Source: Bisporella sp. PMI_857
Lineage: Eukaryota > Ascomycota > Leotiomycetes > Helotiales > Helotiaceae
DNA: 64,000 bases
Assembly (NCBI GenBank): GCA_021307315.1
Contig: JAJSPD010000025.1
Span: 310,001-374,000 of the forward strand
Direction of reading: 5' to 3'
A program made the translations under genes and the position numbers. The stretch's first letter is position 1; every line of letters starts with the position of its first letter. A model generated the notes under the pieces. That model searched no databases and had not been told where the DNA came from. It saw nothing but the letters and a program-made list of their open reading frames with translations. Shown one piece after another: positions 47,054 through 60,992 of the stretch.

Positions 47054-47365
47054 TCTGGTGAAATGACCCTTCTTAGACCAAGGCACTATTGTTACATCAC
47101 AATTCAACCCCTTGATATGAATTGACTGATCTAGGCCGAATCTCGTACCAATGTTGGTTGTCTTTGAAAGCAGAGGAAAAGAGGTTCAGAAAAAATAATA
47201 ATAGGGTCGTCAAGTTTTGGCGCTAGTGACTCAGCGAGTCTTGCCTCTTTCGGACTAGCTGCCAAGCCCACACAACACTGATTCTTTGGAAAATCAATAT
47301 CGCGAACTTTTTGGAACTTCAAGGATTCAGAGTTTTTGATTGTCAACTCACCCACGAATTTCAAA
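47054..47365. promoter_or_regulatory. divergent promoter TYR1 / uS11 with TGACTCA site
   Basis: 312 bp between start codons. TGACTCA at 47227..47233 is the GCN4/CPC1 consensus, 174 bp from the TYR1 ATG and 133 bp from the uS11 ATG. A cross-pathway-control site fits an aromatic amino acid gene; its effect on the ribosomal gene is unknown. Confidence 0.55.
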
Positions 47366-48082
<717 letters not shown>

Positions 48083-49005
48083 GCAATATGCTTTCGACTG
48101 GCTTCGAGCTTGGCTTGGTTTTCACTGTGGAGTTGACAATCACGCGGAGGACGGCATTAATAGCCTGGTCTCCAAATTTTACTCTCAGCTTCTAGAGCAG
48201 CACTAGATGAATACCAAAGTCCTTGCAAAGTAATTTAAATCTCCCGTGACTGTATAGTTTGGTTGGAAAGCTATTATGTAATTTAAGCTTATGAACATAT
48301 TTTCATTGATACTGTAGGTCAACCACTAGTCTAACTTGCATTTATGGTTGCTTTCAAGGCATTTTAATGGAGGTGAATGTGGTACACACACGCACGTATA
48401 TATATCTAAGAACTTTCAGGGAGCAAAAATGTGGCCGCCGTTCTATCAGATATATAGCAAGAGCAGCGAATAAAGAGGAACTGCTAAGATAGCACAGCTA
48501 TATGGTTAAAGGTTTAGCTCAAGCCGACAGTTTGAGGCAGCTACCTAGTTATATAGCATCATATGAAAGCATGTAACAGAATCAAGTTTGAAACCATGAT
48601 GGGAAGCGAAAAGCGTGGAGAATGTCGAGCTGTCCCAATTGGATGAGAATCTCATAGGAAACTATTGTGGCATATCCATAACGAAGTAAAACTTGACCTG
48701 GCACACACTCTTTGGATCCACGATACTTCGCCAGAAAGCGAGTTTGACTGTTAGAGATACGGTCTGAGCATGCGAAGTCTGCAGTATTGAATGCACTCTA
48801 GTGCTTTCCGTTTGAACCATTTTGTTCGAGTTGGCGCAAGTAGAATCACACACCGGCCCAATATCACTCAAAGTTCCATGGTCGTTGCTGGAAGCACGTT
48901 GCATTCATTGCTTAAATTCCTACAGCCAGCAAATAAAGTAGCCCATCCATTGCAAATGCGTCAGAAACCACTTTCCCAGCCCCAAACACCCAGTATAACC
49001 ACCCC
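48083..49005. other. intergenic between convergent ribosomal protein genes
   Basis: 923 bp holding the 3' UTRs of uS11 and uS9. Short open frames near 48662-48904 have no features. Nothing else seen. Confidence 0.5.
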
Positions 49006-49614
49006 TTAACGGTACGACTTTTGGTATCTGGCTCTTGCTCCGGGACCTGCGATATTACATTAGCACTTCTCCAACGAACCCCAAAACGGCAAAACCCACC
49101 TCCAAACTTCTTAGGCTCGCAACGTCTGTTATCCGCAACCAACAGCGTTCGATCGTATTGAACTAGGGCGAGCTTCAAGGCGTTCTTGCTGTGCTCATCA
49201 ACAAACTTCTGGTAGTATGCGACAATGGACTTGGCGATGGCTTGACGGATGGCATAGACCTGTGATGTGTGACCACCACCGCTGACCCGGACACGGATAT
49301 CGACACCTGCGAACTTGTCGAGACCGACAATGAGGAGGGGCTCGTAGACCTTGAATCGCAAGATCTCTGGTTGGACGAGGTTGAGGGGTTTGCCGTTGAC
49401 CTTGACGAGTCCTTTACCAGCCTGTTTCCTTCTAGTCAGTAGCCAATTCTCTAACTTCTCTTCTAACTGTAATATCAATCGCTGCTTCGTACCTTGCAGT
49501 GGGCGACTGCGGTAGCTATTCAGAATTTTGTCAGCACCTCCCCATCAGTTATGATCAAGATTTCAGCATACCAGTCTTCTTTTTGCCGAAGCATTGAACA
49601 CTTTGGGATGCCAT
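49006..49614 (-). CDS. RPS16: 40S ribosomal protein uS9 (S16)
   Basis: Small-subunit head protein whose C-terminal Arg contacts P-site tRNA. Exons (minus) 49614..49572, 49515..49493 (only 23 nt), 49421..49100, 49046..49006; introns 56, 71, 53 nt; 142 aa. [58 protein letters not shown], and the invariant end [14 protein letters not shown]. Start is unambiguous. Confidence 0.98.
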
Positions 49615-49844
49615 GATTCCGGTTATGGCGTAAGTGCTTTTGGTGTTGTGAGAGTCGTGGATTGGCGCTGGCGTTCAATACTGATTGATTTTTCGGATTT
49701 TGATATTTCGGTTGGCGAGTGTGTGGGATCCAGAATCTCGCTAGCCAAATCTGATTAGCCCCACCAGCCACATCTTTCAGCCTCGCCTAGCCTCTTATCT
49801 CATCCAAGGCTACGATAATCAACTTCAACTACAAAGTAGAAAAC
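49615..49844. promoter_or_regulatory. divergent promoter uS9 / VPS22
   Basis: Only 230 bp separate the two start codons, so the core promoters must overlap or abut. No TATA box; no motif called. Confidence 0.45.
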
Positions 49845-50679
49845 ATGTCTCGCAAAGGAGTTGGCCTGGGAGCCTTCGACCGCACACGAATAAGTTCGGC
49901 TCAATATGCTTCCCATGGAAGCAATCTCCGTACATCTCACTCTACCTCTCTCGCGACGCAACTCTCTGTATTCCGATCTCTACTCCAGCAGTTCGCACAG
50001 ACTCATGCCAAAGATATCCGCTCCAACCCAACTTTCCGCGCAGAATTTGCACGAATGTGCGCAGCAATTGGTGTTGATCCTCTAGCAAGTAGCAATAGTG
50101 CGGCCGGAAAGGACGGAAATGGAAGTTTCTGGGCCCAGATGCTTGGAACAAGTGTCAACGATTTCTACTTTGAGCTGGCTGTGAGAGTTGTGGAGGTTTG
50201 TGGCGCGACAAGAGAGGAGAATGGAGGGCTTATTGGGGTAAAGGAAGTCAAAGATCGTATCATTAGTACTCGAATGGAGGGAGGTGCCGAGATCACCGAG
50301 TATGATATTACGAAACTGATTGTACTGGACATAAGCTGAATTGTTTAGTGACGATATCCTCCGCGCGGTTACTACGCTCAAACCCCTTGGATCTTCCTAT
50401 TCAACACTGACAGTAGGACGCAAATTGTATATCCGATCGATACCGAAAGAGCTCAACAAAGACCAGAGTGCTGTCCTAGAAGCTGCTCAGCTATTAGGAT
50501 ATGTGAGCATATCAATGTTGATGCTGAATCTAAAATGGCCTAGAGCAAGAGCTAAGACCGCGATTGATGATCTGGTTTCCGAGAGCATGCTATGGATAGA
50601 CACTCAATGCGAAGAGTGGGAATACTGGAGTCCTGGCTTTATGCTTGAGGTCGAAGGAACTGGAAACATCGACGTGTGA
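49845..50679 (+). CDS. VPS22: ESCRT-II subunit Vps22 (SNF8/EAP30)
   Basis: Endosomal sorting subunit for ubiquitinated membrane proteins entering multivesicular bodies. Exons 49845..50299 and 50349..50679, intron 49 nt; 261 aa. MSRKGVGLGAFDR is the near-invariant SNF8 start. It continues LATQLSVFRSLLQQFAQTHA, FRAEFARMCAAIGVDPLAS, FYFELAVRVVEVC and GGLIGVKEVKDRI. Splicing yields ITDDDILRAVTTLKPLG. The second winged helix ends with ESMLWIDTQCEEWEYWSPGF, as expected. Confidence 0.95.
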
Positions 50680-51806
50680 AACTCACAAAGATCAGGGAAT
50701 AGTCCCGCTCAAACTAGACTATCTATAATTTAAAACCCCAAGTGGTTTTGGTACCTGCAACTAGCAAGCTTCGCTTAGTTGAGAGCATGGCTGAAGGGCA
50801 TTGGGACATGATCCCACACGACGTACCTCAGCCGATATGAGAGCTGAGGCAACGATATTTATCTCAGAGATTTGCTGCCGCACGAACGATCAAAACATGT
50901 CTCCAATGTGTTGGTTCTCTTGGAAAGATCGTGGATATGAGCTAATACGATTCATTGTCGTCTGACCTGCTGTCAACGTCGAGCTCATCCGTAGCCAATC
51001 CTCAAAATTGGTCTATCACCACGAGCTGCGAAGCTACCAATTGAAGAGCGTTATAAAGCATCAACACGACATTTTGAAGGCTACTGCTCACTTCAAGAAG
51101 TTCAAGACTCGACTACAACCTGAACCTTTTTCGACTCGGGTTCGTAGCTACTGGCACTGCCAATTATAGGGAGGTTGATTTGATGATTCAGGTTCCATCA
51201 GGAAGCACAGTTTCAATAACTCATTCGCCAAGAGAAACTGAAAGGTACGAGAGAAGGCCCAGGGAGCGGAACGGGAATGTAGAACCCTTGACTACAAACC
51301 ATAGACTAGAAATAACTTAAAACATATATCACTCCCATCTGCACATTCAGTGTTGCACCGCAAATAGAATCAAGCTTCGCTGCAGGAAATGCCCCCTAGG
51401 TCGTTGAGGCTTTTCAAATCATGGATTTGAGGCCATATATTCCTTATTTGCAATGCGCGTGGAACTTTCATTCAGGACCTGAATCCTTGCCTAGCCTGTC
51501 CAACATCTCCAGAGGTTGCAGTCGATTTATGCAGCCTTTTGGTCTAGATTAGCTTAGCAATGCTGTAGAACACTCAGGCGTAGCATACTGCCTTTCTCTC
51601 TGCTTTCTCGAGCCCATCTCTTAATTTGCTTGTATTCGGCCACAAGTTATGTCGCCTGCTGTCCTCCTCACGGGTGTTGCTTCCAATGTTTATCAGCTTC
51701 ATGTCACATTCCTTTCATCTCATCAAGCCTGCCTTCTGGAGAGAACAGGACAGTTAATTCGCGTTAGAAGAAAACGACATTCATTAGATTGAAAGTCGGC
51801 TTTCCA
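50680..51806. other. intergenic, nothing convincing
   Basis: 1.1 kb downstream of VPS22 without a supported gene or repeat. Confidence 0.5.
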
Positions 51807-52201
51807 ATGCGTGCCTGTAGAACCTATATTATGGTGTTCTCATGTCTTTTTCTTCTGTTGCAATTCGCACATTCTAGCACCAGGCAATTCCAAACGTCGC
51901 CGCCCTCTGGCGCACGTCGCCATTCCGCGATAGATCCTTCTAAGATAAAGGTTGAACTGGAAGCCGCAAGGAAGAAGATACGTACGGGCACTTATCAGTT
52001 CGGAAATCTGTTAGAGTATGTAACGCACTTCATCGACAATCGACAGCGGAGCTCACACATCTCCTTCTGCTTAGATTATACGTCACGGTAATAGACTCTT
52101 CGAGATCAATATGCCCGTATCAGCGAGAGAATAGCCACCTTATGGGTGTATTAATGTGGGCAGCTGGCAAGGTTGCTTCTAGCCTAATATTCCGTCCGTG
52201 A
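51807..52201 (+). CDS. weak candidate: 111-residue secreted protein
   Basis: ATG at 51807 gives MRACRTYIMVFSCLFLLLQF, a plausible signal peptide, followed by a basic region (ARRHSAIDPSKIKVELEAAR). An intron 52016..52074 (gtatgt donor, cttag acceptor) would link TYQFGNLLE to a second open frame of 42 codons ending at TGA 52201; total 111 aa in frame. No family recognised. Unspliced, the frame stops after 31 more codons, close to 52091. Only the signal-like start and the well-placed intron support it, so confidence is low. Confidence 0.3.
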
Positions 52202-55082
52202 CAGACCTTCTGGAACAAGCAGTTCTATTCTGTTACAAGCTGTATATTCATGGTGGTAAGGTCAATAGTCAAGCTTCCTTTATATATCGCCTCGTGTAGG
52301 TGTAGGCCCAATTAGGTCTGGGAGTCATCAGAAGCTTTCTTGGTCCCGTTCAGCGATACGCAGCGTACTTAATTTTATGGCAGCTGCAACAAGCGTTCTG
52401 TTGTGTAGTGATTCAGGCTCTCTGGTCTGGGCTATGAAAATTACAATGAAAGACGAAATCAAGGATAACAGAGAAGAAGAATACGAGATTGAAGCTCAAA
52501 GGTGGCGCATCGCCATTTCTGTGAGAACTTCTTATAAGTTAGAAGTATATGTGCGCCTTTCATGATAAGAAGGAGAGATCATTTTAGAAAGGGTCCAGCA
52601 CGCCATACAAGTGTACTTTGTCCATGCTGGATAGACATCTATGTCTGATGGACGTAATATCTTGGTCAGAGAACATCACAGGCTGTACTATCCTAAACCT
52701 TGGGTGACGAAATGGAGAGCGCACGACAATAAAATCTACGTTACCAGGGACCAGCCGTGTCCGCGAATACGTTGCCGCAACTATTACACCCAACTTGCTC
52801 TAAATGACATCGACAAGGATGGTTTCCTGAGTCTCAGATCTGTTGCAATGAGCCGCTTGCTAAGTGAATCTGATGGGAGAAAGAAAAGCGGAATGGCGAT
52901 CTCTTGAGTCGGACAACGTTAGATGCATTGAAAACTCTGCTGCACTCCACAGTCTGTACAACCTCACTTTCTGTAGGTCAATAGGTTCCAGGTGGAAGTC
53001 CTTTGAGTCTATGTACTAGAGTTACTCATGCATACAAATGTGGAGGATCTACCTGTATTCAAAAGATGATAAGGCATATATGTTGCAGTATTGGATAGCA
53101 CACATAGACCACATTGAAATGTGTCAGCACTAGTTCGTACTGACTCGAACCAGTGGAACCAAGTCTTCTGGCTGTAACCTCGAGGTACACGGCAAGTACC
53201 ATAGACGAAGAACGAGCGGGCACGCAGTTCCATGAGCAGCAAGTGATGATACTCAACCTGATCCGGATTGATCATGCTTCATCTCGCACTATCATGATTC
53301 ATGCCAAAGAGCCGTCAAGTGCAAATCTGTCTGAGCAACAGGTACACCCTATCGGAACTAGGACTAGAATCAAGTCCAAGGCAATCTGAAACGACCTGTC
53401 TCTCTTGTTAAATGCCTCACTTACCAAGAAGTCCCAGAAGATGTGTTCTCCAGATGTGGGAAGCGGGCGTGATCCCAAGAAATAACTTCATCTCCCTCAA
53501 TAAAGTAGGACAGCGTAGTTGCCGAACAGGTGAGCTGCAGGAAGGAAGGATACTGACCTTTGGGGAATGTAGTGAAAGTTTGTTTGTGCGAGCATCATGA
53601 GCAATATTTCGCGTACCGACAAATGCTACCATTAATGAGAAGGCACAATGAGAAAACCTATCTCCCCCTTGGAGGGAACAATCTCAACCGTTCTATAGAG
53701 GTTCTCTGATATCTATGCCTATCAGTCGCTCAAAAGTCAAGGGGTAGCAAGAACTCAAAGCGCAGGTGGAAAGTATAACAATGCAGATTTATGAGATATA
53801 CATTTTCATTCATCGTATCATTGGAGAGAGGGAAAAGATAACCCCATCCATCTGTTGATTGACGCTTTTGGCCGAAAGAAGTGCCTCGTATGTTATTCAC
53901 TTGTGTGGTGCAGAATCAAGAAACTTCATACAGGATGGATCCTGATGTTGTTCAGAAGGGCCCTCATACCTTCTTCAAGTAGCTGCTCCAAAAGAAGGTA
54001 ATCTCTGCCGATAGGATCGGTATGCTTGCACAGAGGCAACGCTTTGTTGAGTAAGAGTTTTACTTGCTCTCCCTCTGGATGTCGATCGGCTTGTATGGAA
54101 CACATTACTCCTTCCAGATTGGTTCTTGAGGTTTTGCTTTGCATAGTCTGCGATGTATGGAAGTGTTACGTTGTATAAAACTTCAAGGTAGTTATAGCTT
54201 TCCATTGATGTTTTTTTTTCAACTTCCTTGCTAATCTGTTTAACATATCTAAGACGGTCTTCTTGTCAGAAATGCGTCGGCCACTAATCTTATCATTAAT
54301 TTGCCCCAAGTCTAGAAACAACATAAGTGGAGATATAGTTGATGAAGGCTCGCAGCATACTGAATAATACCTTGAAAGCGCAGGTCTAGAAGGCGCCTCT
54401 TAACATGCAATTAATTACCTGAGCTGATGGGTTTCAACGAGTCGGCGACATTCCTCATTGTCTCCCCATCCCCAAATGCTTTCAATGGCAACAGCAGTTA
54501 TGACACAAGCCACAGGATGTATGAATGCAGACATATTTGGAATATCACCGCCTCCTCAGGTACGAGTCAAGCATCTATGCTACGATGAATGAAATTCTTC
54601 AAGGAGCTCCCTTGATTCCCCATCTCTTTTTCGTCTCTCCTATCTCTTCTCATCCAACCTACCCTCTCTCACAGCCCCACTCTGCCGACGAGCCGGAAAA
54701 TCCCATCCCCAGAGCTTCACGGACTCACCATCGATACATGGACACCCAGCTGTACAGTATACTTTCGCAATCATGAAGAATGCACGGACAAGGATAGAAA
54801 CAAAAAAAATGCAGGCATATGTCTTGAACTCTAAATAGTGGAGGACGCCCAGGACCAGAGTTTGTTGCAAGGACATGACTAGTAGCGCCAGGACCCTTCG
54901 CGTATTCAAACACGTACTTCCATACAATTGACTTTGCTTGTACGCCATGCCGGGCACGACTCGTCGAAAAGGGGGGGAAGAGAGGGGGGAAATGATGCAT
55001 GCACGGATGAAGGGCGTTCCTGATTCGTGTGAAGCGCGAAAATCATCATAATCTTCGGCATGCATCCGGCGTATGCTGTGAC

Positions 55083-55135
55083 AATAATAATAATAATAAT
55101 AATAATAAACGTGATGATGATGATAATGATGATGA
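55083..55135 (+). repeat. (AAT)n followed by (GAT)n microsatellite
   Basis: About nine AAT/ATA units, then imperfect GAT units. On the minus strand it produces a spurious frame with runs of Tyr and His. Confidence 0.9.
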
Positions 55136-56530
55136 GACGATTTGAATCCACGGAAGAATTCTCGGGCTATTGCACAGGATCCAGTAGTCAGAACGAAACG
55201 AAAGGCCGAAAGCAAGGCTGTTCTTGAGAGATATTGAGCAGGCAGGAAGGCATAATACTACGACTCTATTGGTCATGTCCATGGGTGCGTCGTGCCGTGT
55301 TTCTAAACAAGTATCTATTCCCGAGGTTTGTCTGATATTATCGTGTAAGTGGTCATATGTTTCCAATGGTGTTTTGGTCGAATAAGGAAGTAATTTCGAT
55401 TATTGCTACCTTCTTCCCTGCATGCCCTGGCAAGGAGCAAAATAATAACGATCATAATAGCAGGTGAGCCAGGGATTCACAATTAACTTTGAGGTTAACG
55501 TTGCTTCTTCCCGGTACCTAGGTTTTTGGGATTTTTTAGAACGAACCAGTCAATGTCGCGCAGCAGCGCCAGTCTGGTGTAAAGCTTGATATATCTCCGC
55601 AAGCGCTGCGACCATTTTGTAGGTAGCTTCGTGAAGCATCTCAAACTCAATAGTGCGACTACAAATACCGTGTTGGTGCTAGGAGAGTGCCGATGACGAT
55701 ACTGCCCACGAATCAACGTCGACGCGCGTTGGGGTTAGGACAAGCCAGAAAACTTACCATAAGCAGCGTGCACATGGCGAACTGCTTTGACTATTGGCTG
55801 TAGGAGTCTGTTGGGTATCGTCGGCAACCAGGATGCATCATTGCCATGTTTTTTCTAAACTTTAATCTTTTAGTCAAAATAATCAGGGATGTGATGGAGC
55901 CAAAATGATAGAGTTGTGCATGAAACCTGACCAAAAGTAATCATTATAATATTCCGTGAGTGGGTTTCCCCCAATGCAGCAGTGTTTAGCGGAGGGAGTT
56001 CCTGAAATTACGATTAGGAGGGCTTGTGAAGGACGTGCTTGACCCCTAAACACAGAAATACAACAAAATAAGGGTTTTAGGGGTGGGACGGGGCGGTTTT
56101 ATTATCGCAGATAATCTCCTGGCGAGGTATCCATCACTGTAGAACTTGTAGCAGCGATTGGTATTATCAAAAATGATATTGAAAGGTGAGGAGAACATAA
56201 CAGTGGCGAAATAGCGCCTAATTCCACCATTCAGGCGTCTGCCGCCTTGTCGGTGGGCTCATCTGAAGAGGCTGGGCCAATGGTTCCCACGACATTGTCC
56301 AGAGTTTTCATTTTCAAGGGTAATGCTCCTTTTGTTGGTGGCTGGGGGAAAGAGAAACTCGTACTTCGTACTTCTCAATGTTCGGAGCAGTGGAGCATGT
56401 CTCCGTCTTTTTCACACCGCGTTTTCATCAGGTGGTCGATCTGCGTTTTCCCTCGCCAGGTTTACAAGACGTGGTCGTGGTGTGACGGAAATGTCGGAGG
56501 ACTAGGGGGGGATCAAAGTTTATCGTCGCC

Positions 56531-56560
56531 ATGTTGTTGTTGTTGTTGTCGTCGTTGTCG
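56531..56560 (+). repeat. (GTT)n/(GTC)n microsatellite
   Basis: Imperfect GTT units passing into GTC/GTT. Confidence 0.85.
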
Positions 56561-57319
56561 CGTCAATATCATGATCGCCCCTAACGATGATCTAACTTGC
56601 GTCTAGTTGTATCCCTTGCTCTGGCGTGTTCAAGTTGAAGATGACGAGGCATGGCATTTGGGATGGGATTCTTGTTAGTGAGGTCTTGGCTATGTTCAGC
56701 ACACTGAGATCATTCCAACCAGCTCAAGCGTGTGAAACCCGATCTGGCGGGAGGGCTACTGCGTCCCCTGGCAGTATCTACTACTTAAGATCCGGAGCCA
56801 TCTTTATTAGGGCAAGCATCGCTCCAACCAGCCGGGCTTGGGACACTTTATCTCAACCTCACTTCTTCCTCGTTCCTTTGTTTTCATTATTATCTTTTTT
56901 CTTCCTTTTCGTAATGCCTAACAAGCTCGACGTGAGGTCAACTTGCCGGAGCCCCCTACTGTCTTTTCCTGCCCTAGAATGATTGCAGCCCTGTAAGATG
57001 TTCGCACCGAGGCAGTGGCATTTGCCGTTAATCCGAGCGTTTGATTCCTCTGTCCACCTCGGAATATGGGACCCGCCGAGAGATGGGCGGTCAAGAGTCT
57101 TCATCGAGTGGATGTTGCGAGTATGAGAGTCGAAAAAGGGTTGATCAGCAGAGTAGAAAGAGGGGTTCTTGCTGACTGGCCTCCCTTGGGTTCTCGTAAG
57201 CTGAGCAAACCCGACTGGTCGGTCGGCTAATGCGGGACTCGCAAAAACAACAATAACTTACCAACAAGCTCTGTAGACATGCAGAGGACACGAAAGTGCA
57301 TGGTGGACTGTGAACAGTG

Positions 57320-57343
57320 GGGAGAGAGAGAGAAAGAGAGAGT
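57320..57343 (+). repeat. (GA)n purine tract
   Basis: GA repeats with one AAA interruption. Confidence 0.8.
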
Positions 57344-60300
57344 CGATGAAAGGTGATAGCTAGGTCTCTTAACAGTCATTACTTACAATATTGCAATTAC
57401 AGTAATGTCAATCTTGCAAGGCCGGGAAATGTAACCTTGTGAGCAATATCACGATAGCTTCATTACCCAGAGTCACTTTGCTATGGCTCACTGGTGGGCT
57501 TTCTCTTTTGAACACTACAAATCAGCCTTTGCGTCTTGGAAACGACACGCCTTCTTCCTCTTCTTCACGGACCCCAGCACATCCAGACATTGGAGCTCTG
57601 AGCTGAGAAGGAGAGATGCCCTTCGTGAATCAACCCGAAAGGTGCCTCAGTTAATTGGTAACACCAAGCCTGCTCTGTGCTACAAGTAGACTTTTTTGTA
57701 CAAGATTCCCACCATATTCCATGTAACAACAGACCGAGCTTCACAATGTTGCCGTTCCATAACACGAAAATGACATTATATGTATCTCTCTAAATTGATG
57801 CAGGGGACGAGCTTTGCGGGTGATAGCACGGGCAAAGGGCAAAGCAGACAAGCATCAACAGTCTGCATGCTTTGATCACAGCGTATGCGTACGCTTCCTT
57901 GGACACTCTGCTTGCATTCTTATCACTCGCTTGTCGAGCCACTCTTGAGATATTGAGCCCAGCCTCCTCATGCATGACCACTCCAAAGGCAAACCTTGGT
58001 GCATGGTATTTTGAGTCTGGACCACGCCATCAAACCCTAAATAATCATATTCAGGTGTGCCTGTGAGTCTCTCTCCCCGGCGCAAACCGTTCATCCAACT
58101 ATATTTTCGGGGGAGGCGTGCTTTGACATCTCGTCATGTGTTGCATTTGGAATCTTGGAAACAGCAACGGTATTCTCGGGGAATATACTGCTTAGGCATT
58201 CCATATGTACCGAACAACAGGGATCTAGGTATACGGGAAAAAGTGATTCATCATCAATACCATATCTTCCTCACATGAAGTGTGGCTACTGACCTACGTA
58301 TCACCGTTCGCATACGAATCGTGATTAATCAAAATGGAAGAAAAAAAATCAGAAAAAACCTGAGTGTGATACGAGACTGCACTTCAAGATTCTATGCACC
58401 ACAAAACTGAGGGAAAACCTCCCGGCTGCATTTCCGTCATTCCAAGCCCTCCAAGAACAGCCCGTGTCAAGGGCAATTCTTGTACTCTCCATGGCGGGAA
58501 AATTGAGATCCAAGAACATTTTGTCAGGATATCAGATTCGAAGGATATTCTGATCCCTGTTTGATCTCGCCAGAAACTGCACCACTACCTTTTGTTCAAG
58601 CCACTACGGTGGCCAAACCACCACGCATGCTTACCCTGACCAAACATCGCTTTCTCTCTATGCCGATTCGAGAAGCGTCTTCTTCTAAAGCCTTTTCCAT
58701 ACTCGCCGCTTTCCTCCACCTCCCCAAGAATTGAGACTCGGCCACGCCGTGAGAGGGCGAACGCACATGTGAGCGAGGGGGCTAACGTGCAAGAGACATT
58801 GCCCCAAACCATACTTCTAAGTGATGGTGATCAATTGCACGACTGCAAGCCATCCTGCAAGATGCTGCCATGGCTTAAGTCATGAAATGGATAAGAAGTA
58901 GGCCTGTTAGAAATCAAGCGCGCGACTGTGAGAAACAAACGCCATTAAATTTTCACTACTGTACCTGTCCAGATCTTACAGTAGCCTTCCACGCTGCTGG
59001 GTCGTCCGTAGCGTCTCCCCCCTCCACAAAATACATGGCCAAGACCAAGTCCCCCTGTGTGTTGGGCCCTGAAAAAAAATAAAGTATCTGGGAGAACCAC
59101 ACACGTTTAGTTTGAGAGTCCACTGAGAATTATCCTCCTTGGGGATCAACTCAAGGCCCATATAGTATAATCCTTCTCAATCATGCCAGATCTTGATATT
59201 GTGTTCCCCCCTTTCGTACTGTTCCTTTGTTTATCGCGCTCCAGGAATTGCCATCTTGTTTTGTGCCGTAAATGTACAGTAGAGTCAATGCCGGGCTCTA
59301 ACCCCCAACTACTACTAACTCTTTCAGCACTAGTAAATCGTCAACTTAGTTCCCCCTAACCATTCTCATCTCGTCAACACCATGAAGAATATCACTGGAT
59401 TCTGTACCATGTACTATTAAGAACAAACCTATCATCGCAGACCGGCACCTGCTTTGATCAGCACCAGTTGATCCCAGCGCTTTAACGCTGACAAATTTCC
59501 CCTCGAATCAGCAAATTTTATGGTCGATCACACGCTCACTACTTTTTCTTGCAACACAAAGACCTGCGAAGGAGAACCACGACATCTTCATTTCATCCTG
59601 ATGGGTCTTGCTCACAGACTTTGACTATTGTTTAGCTCGATATTTGACAGCTGTCAGAAGAATTCTGAGCCTCTTGACGGTCTTGACTAGGCAAATAGAC
59701 GGTTCCAAGTTTTAACTATTCGTTAGTTGGGCACCAAGCAAAGTCCATCGCTCGACGAACTCATCGCCAGTCTTTAAACAGCTTCCACGGCTGTCGAGCT
59801 CCGTTGCGCTAAGGAGCTCGAAGAACCCCGCTCATACAATACCCCACGATTAACTACTTCTCACCCCTTTTTCGACGGTTGGGAGTAGTCCATCGAGACC
59901 GCGCACCAGTCTAGCATACTTACAAATAAGGATTGGTGGGACAAAAGAGTAGTTGCAACGCTTGTACCTCAAAGCCGCGTTCCAGGGGCAGCACTACACG
60001 GGAGCTTGTATGCAAGTTTAGGGACAAGTCCCGTAAATATCAATAACTTTACAAGACGATCACCGTTTTCCATCGACAGAAACAACATTTATCGAAAATT
60101 GTGGAAGCAGCAGACACTGCATAGATCTGCGAGGATCGACTTGCATCACTACAGTATCGTTTCCGCGACTCATACAAAGTCATCGGATCGAGTCTCGAGG
60201 AGACTTTGTTTCAAGTCTTCAGTACCCACTCGGATTGAATCTGACTCTTGAATTCTGACTGCCGTCTAATCTCGAAAGTGGGATCAAGGCCACGATATCT

Positions 60301-60790
60301 AGGTCTCTAGTTCCCCTCTGTTCAGTCTCTGGTCATTTTACAAGTTGAGCCACAAAGGACTTTGACCTCATTTGTACCAATTATAGCCACCAGTTACTCC
60401 TCAGATCATACGAAATCTCCAATTTTGAGTGGGTAACCTTCCCCCCCTCCCCCTCCCCAACCAAGAGAGACGGCATAGCACGAAGAGAAAGACTTGCGAA
60501 CTAGTATCCCGTAGCGCATTTACTCGCTGTAGCTCCAGTTCGTCCTGACGTGATCTACAAGCTACGAGTTCGGTCTTGACGCCATCACTTTTTAGGACAT
60601 TGGCACTAAAAACGACGCTACCGGAAGATCCCAACAAGCGTGCGTAACTAGGCCGATCGTAGCCCCTAAAGGATTTTAAGTACCGGGCTGAATTTAAGCA
60701 ATTTCAGCACATGCTAGCTGTAGGGGGGAGAGGGAGAGAAGCAGGCTATCGACCGAAAAAGGCATATCTAGGAGATAGCATACCAGCGCC

Positions 60791-60835
60791 CTGCTCTGCT
60801 CTGCTCTGCTGTGCTCTGCTCTGGCTCTGGCTCTG
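60791..60835 (+). repeat. CTCTG pentamer repeat
   Basis: Imperfect CTGCT/CTCTG units, then CTCTGG units, in the CON7 upstream region. Confidence 0.85.
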
Positions 60836-60881
60836 CATTCTAGCCGCGTTGCGCATTATTGTTCAGAGGGTAGAAAAAACG

Positions 60882-60922
60882 CCAGCCCAGCCCAGCCCAG
60901 CCCAGCCAGCCAGCCAGCCAGG
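60882..60922 (+). repeat. CAGCC / CAGC repeat
   Basis: Tandem CAGCC pentamers changing to CAGC tetramers about 50 bp after the CTCTG repeat. Confidence 0.85.
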
Positions 60923-60953
60923 CTACTCTGTACACGGGGAGTGACTTCACCAC

Positions 60954-60992
60954 CAGCATCATCAGCATCATCAGCATCATCAGCACCACCAT
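60954..60992 (+). repeat. CATCAG trinucleotide-type repeat
   Basis: Alternating CAT and CAG triplets forming a 9-bp period. Confidence 0.8.

Noticed and set aside
54640..55215. 191-aa minus-strand ORF with His and Tyr runs
   Set aside because: The His/Tyr runs are the translated AAT/GAT microsatellite; the rest has no domain and no intron or promoter signs.
56060..56095. gggttttaggggtgggacggggcgg, reminiscent of telomeric TTAGGG
   Set aside because: Not a tandem array; a single G-rich stretch, and flanking genes are housekeeping, so not a telomere.
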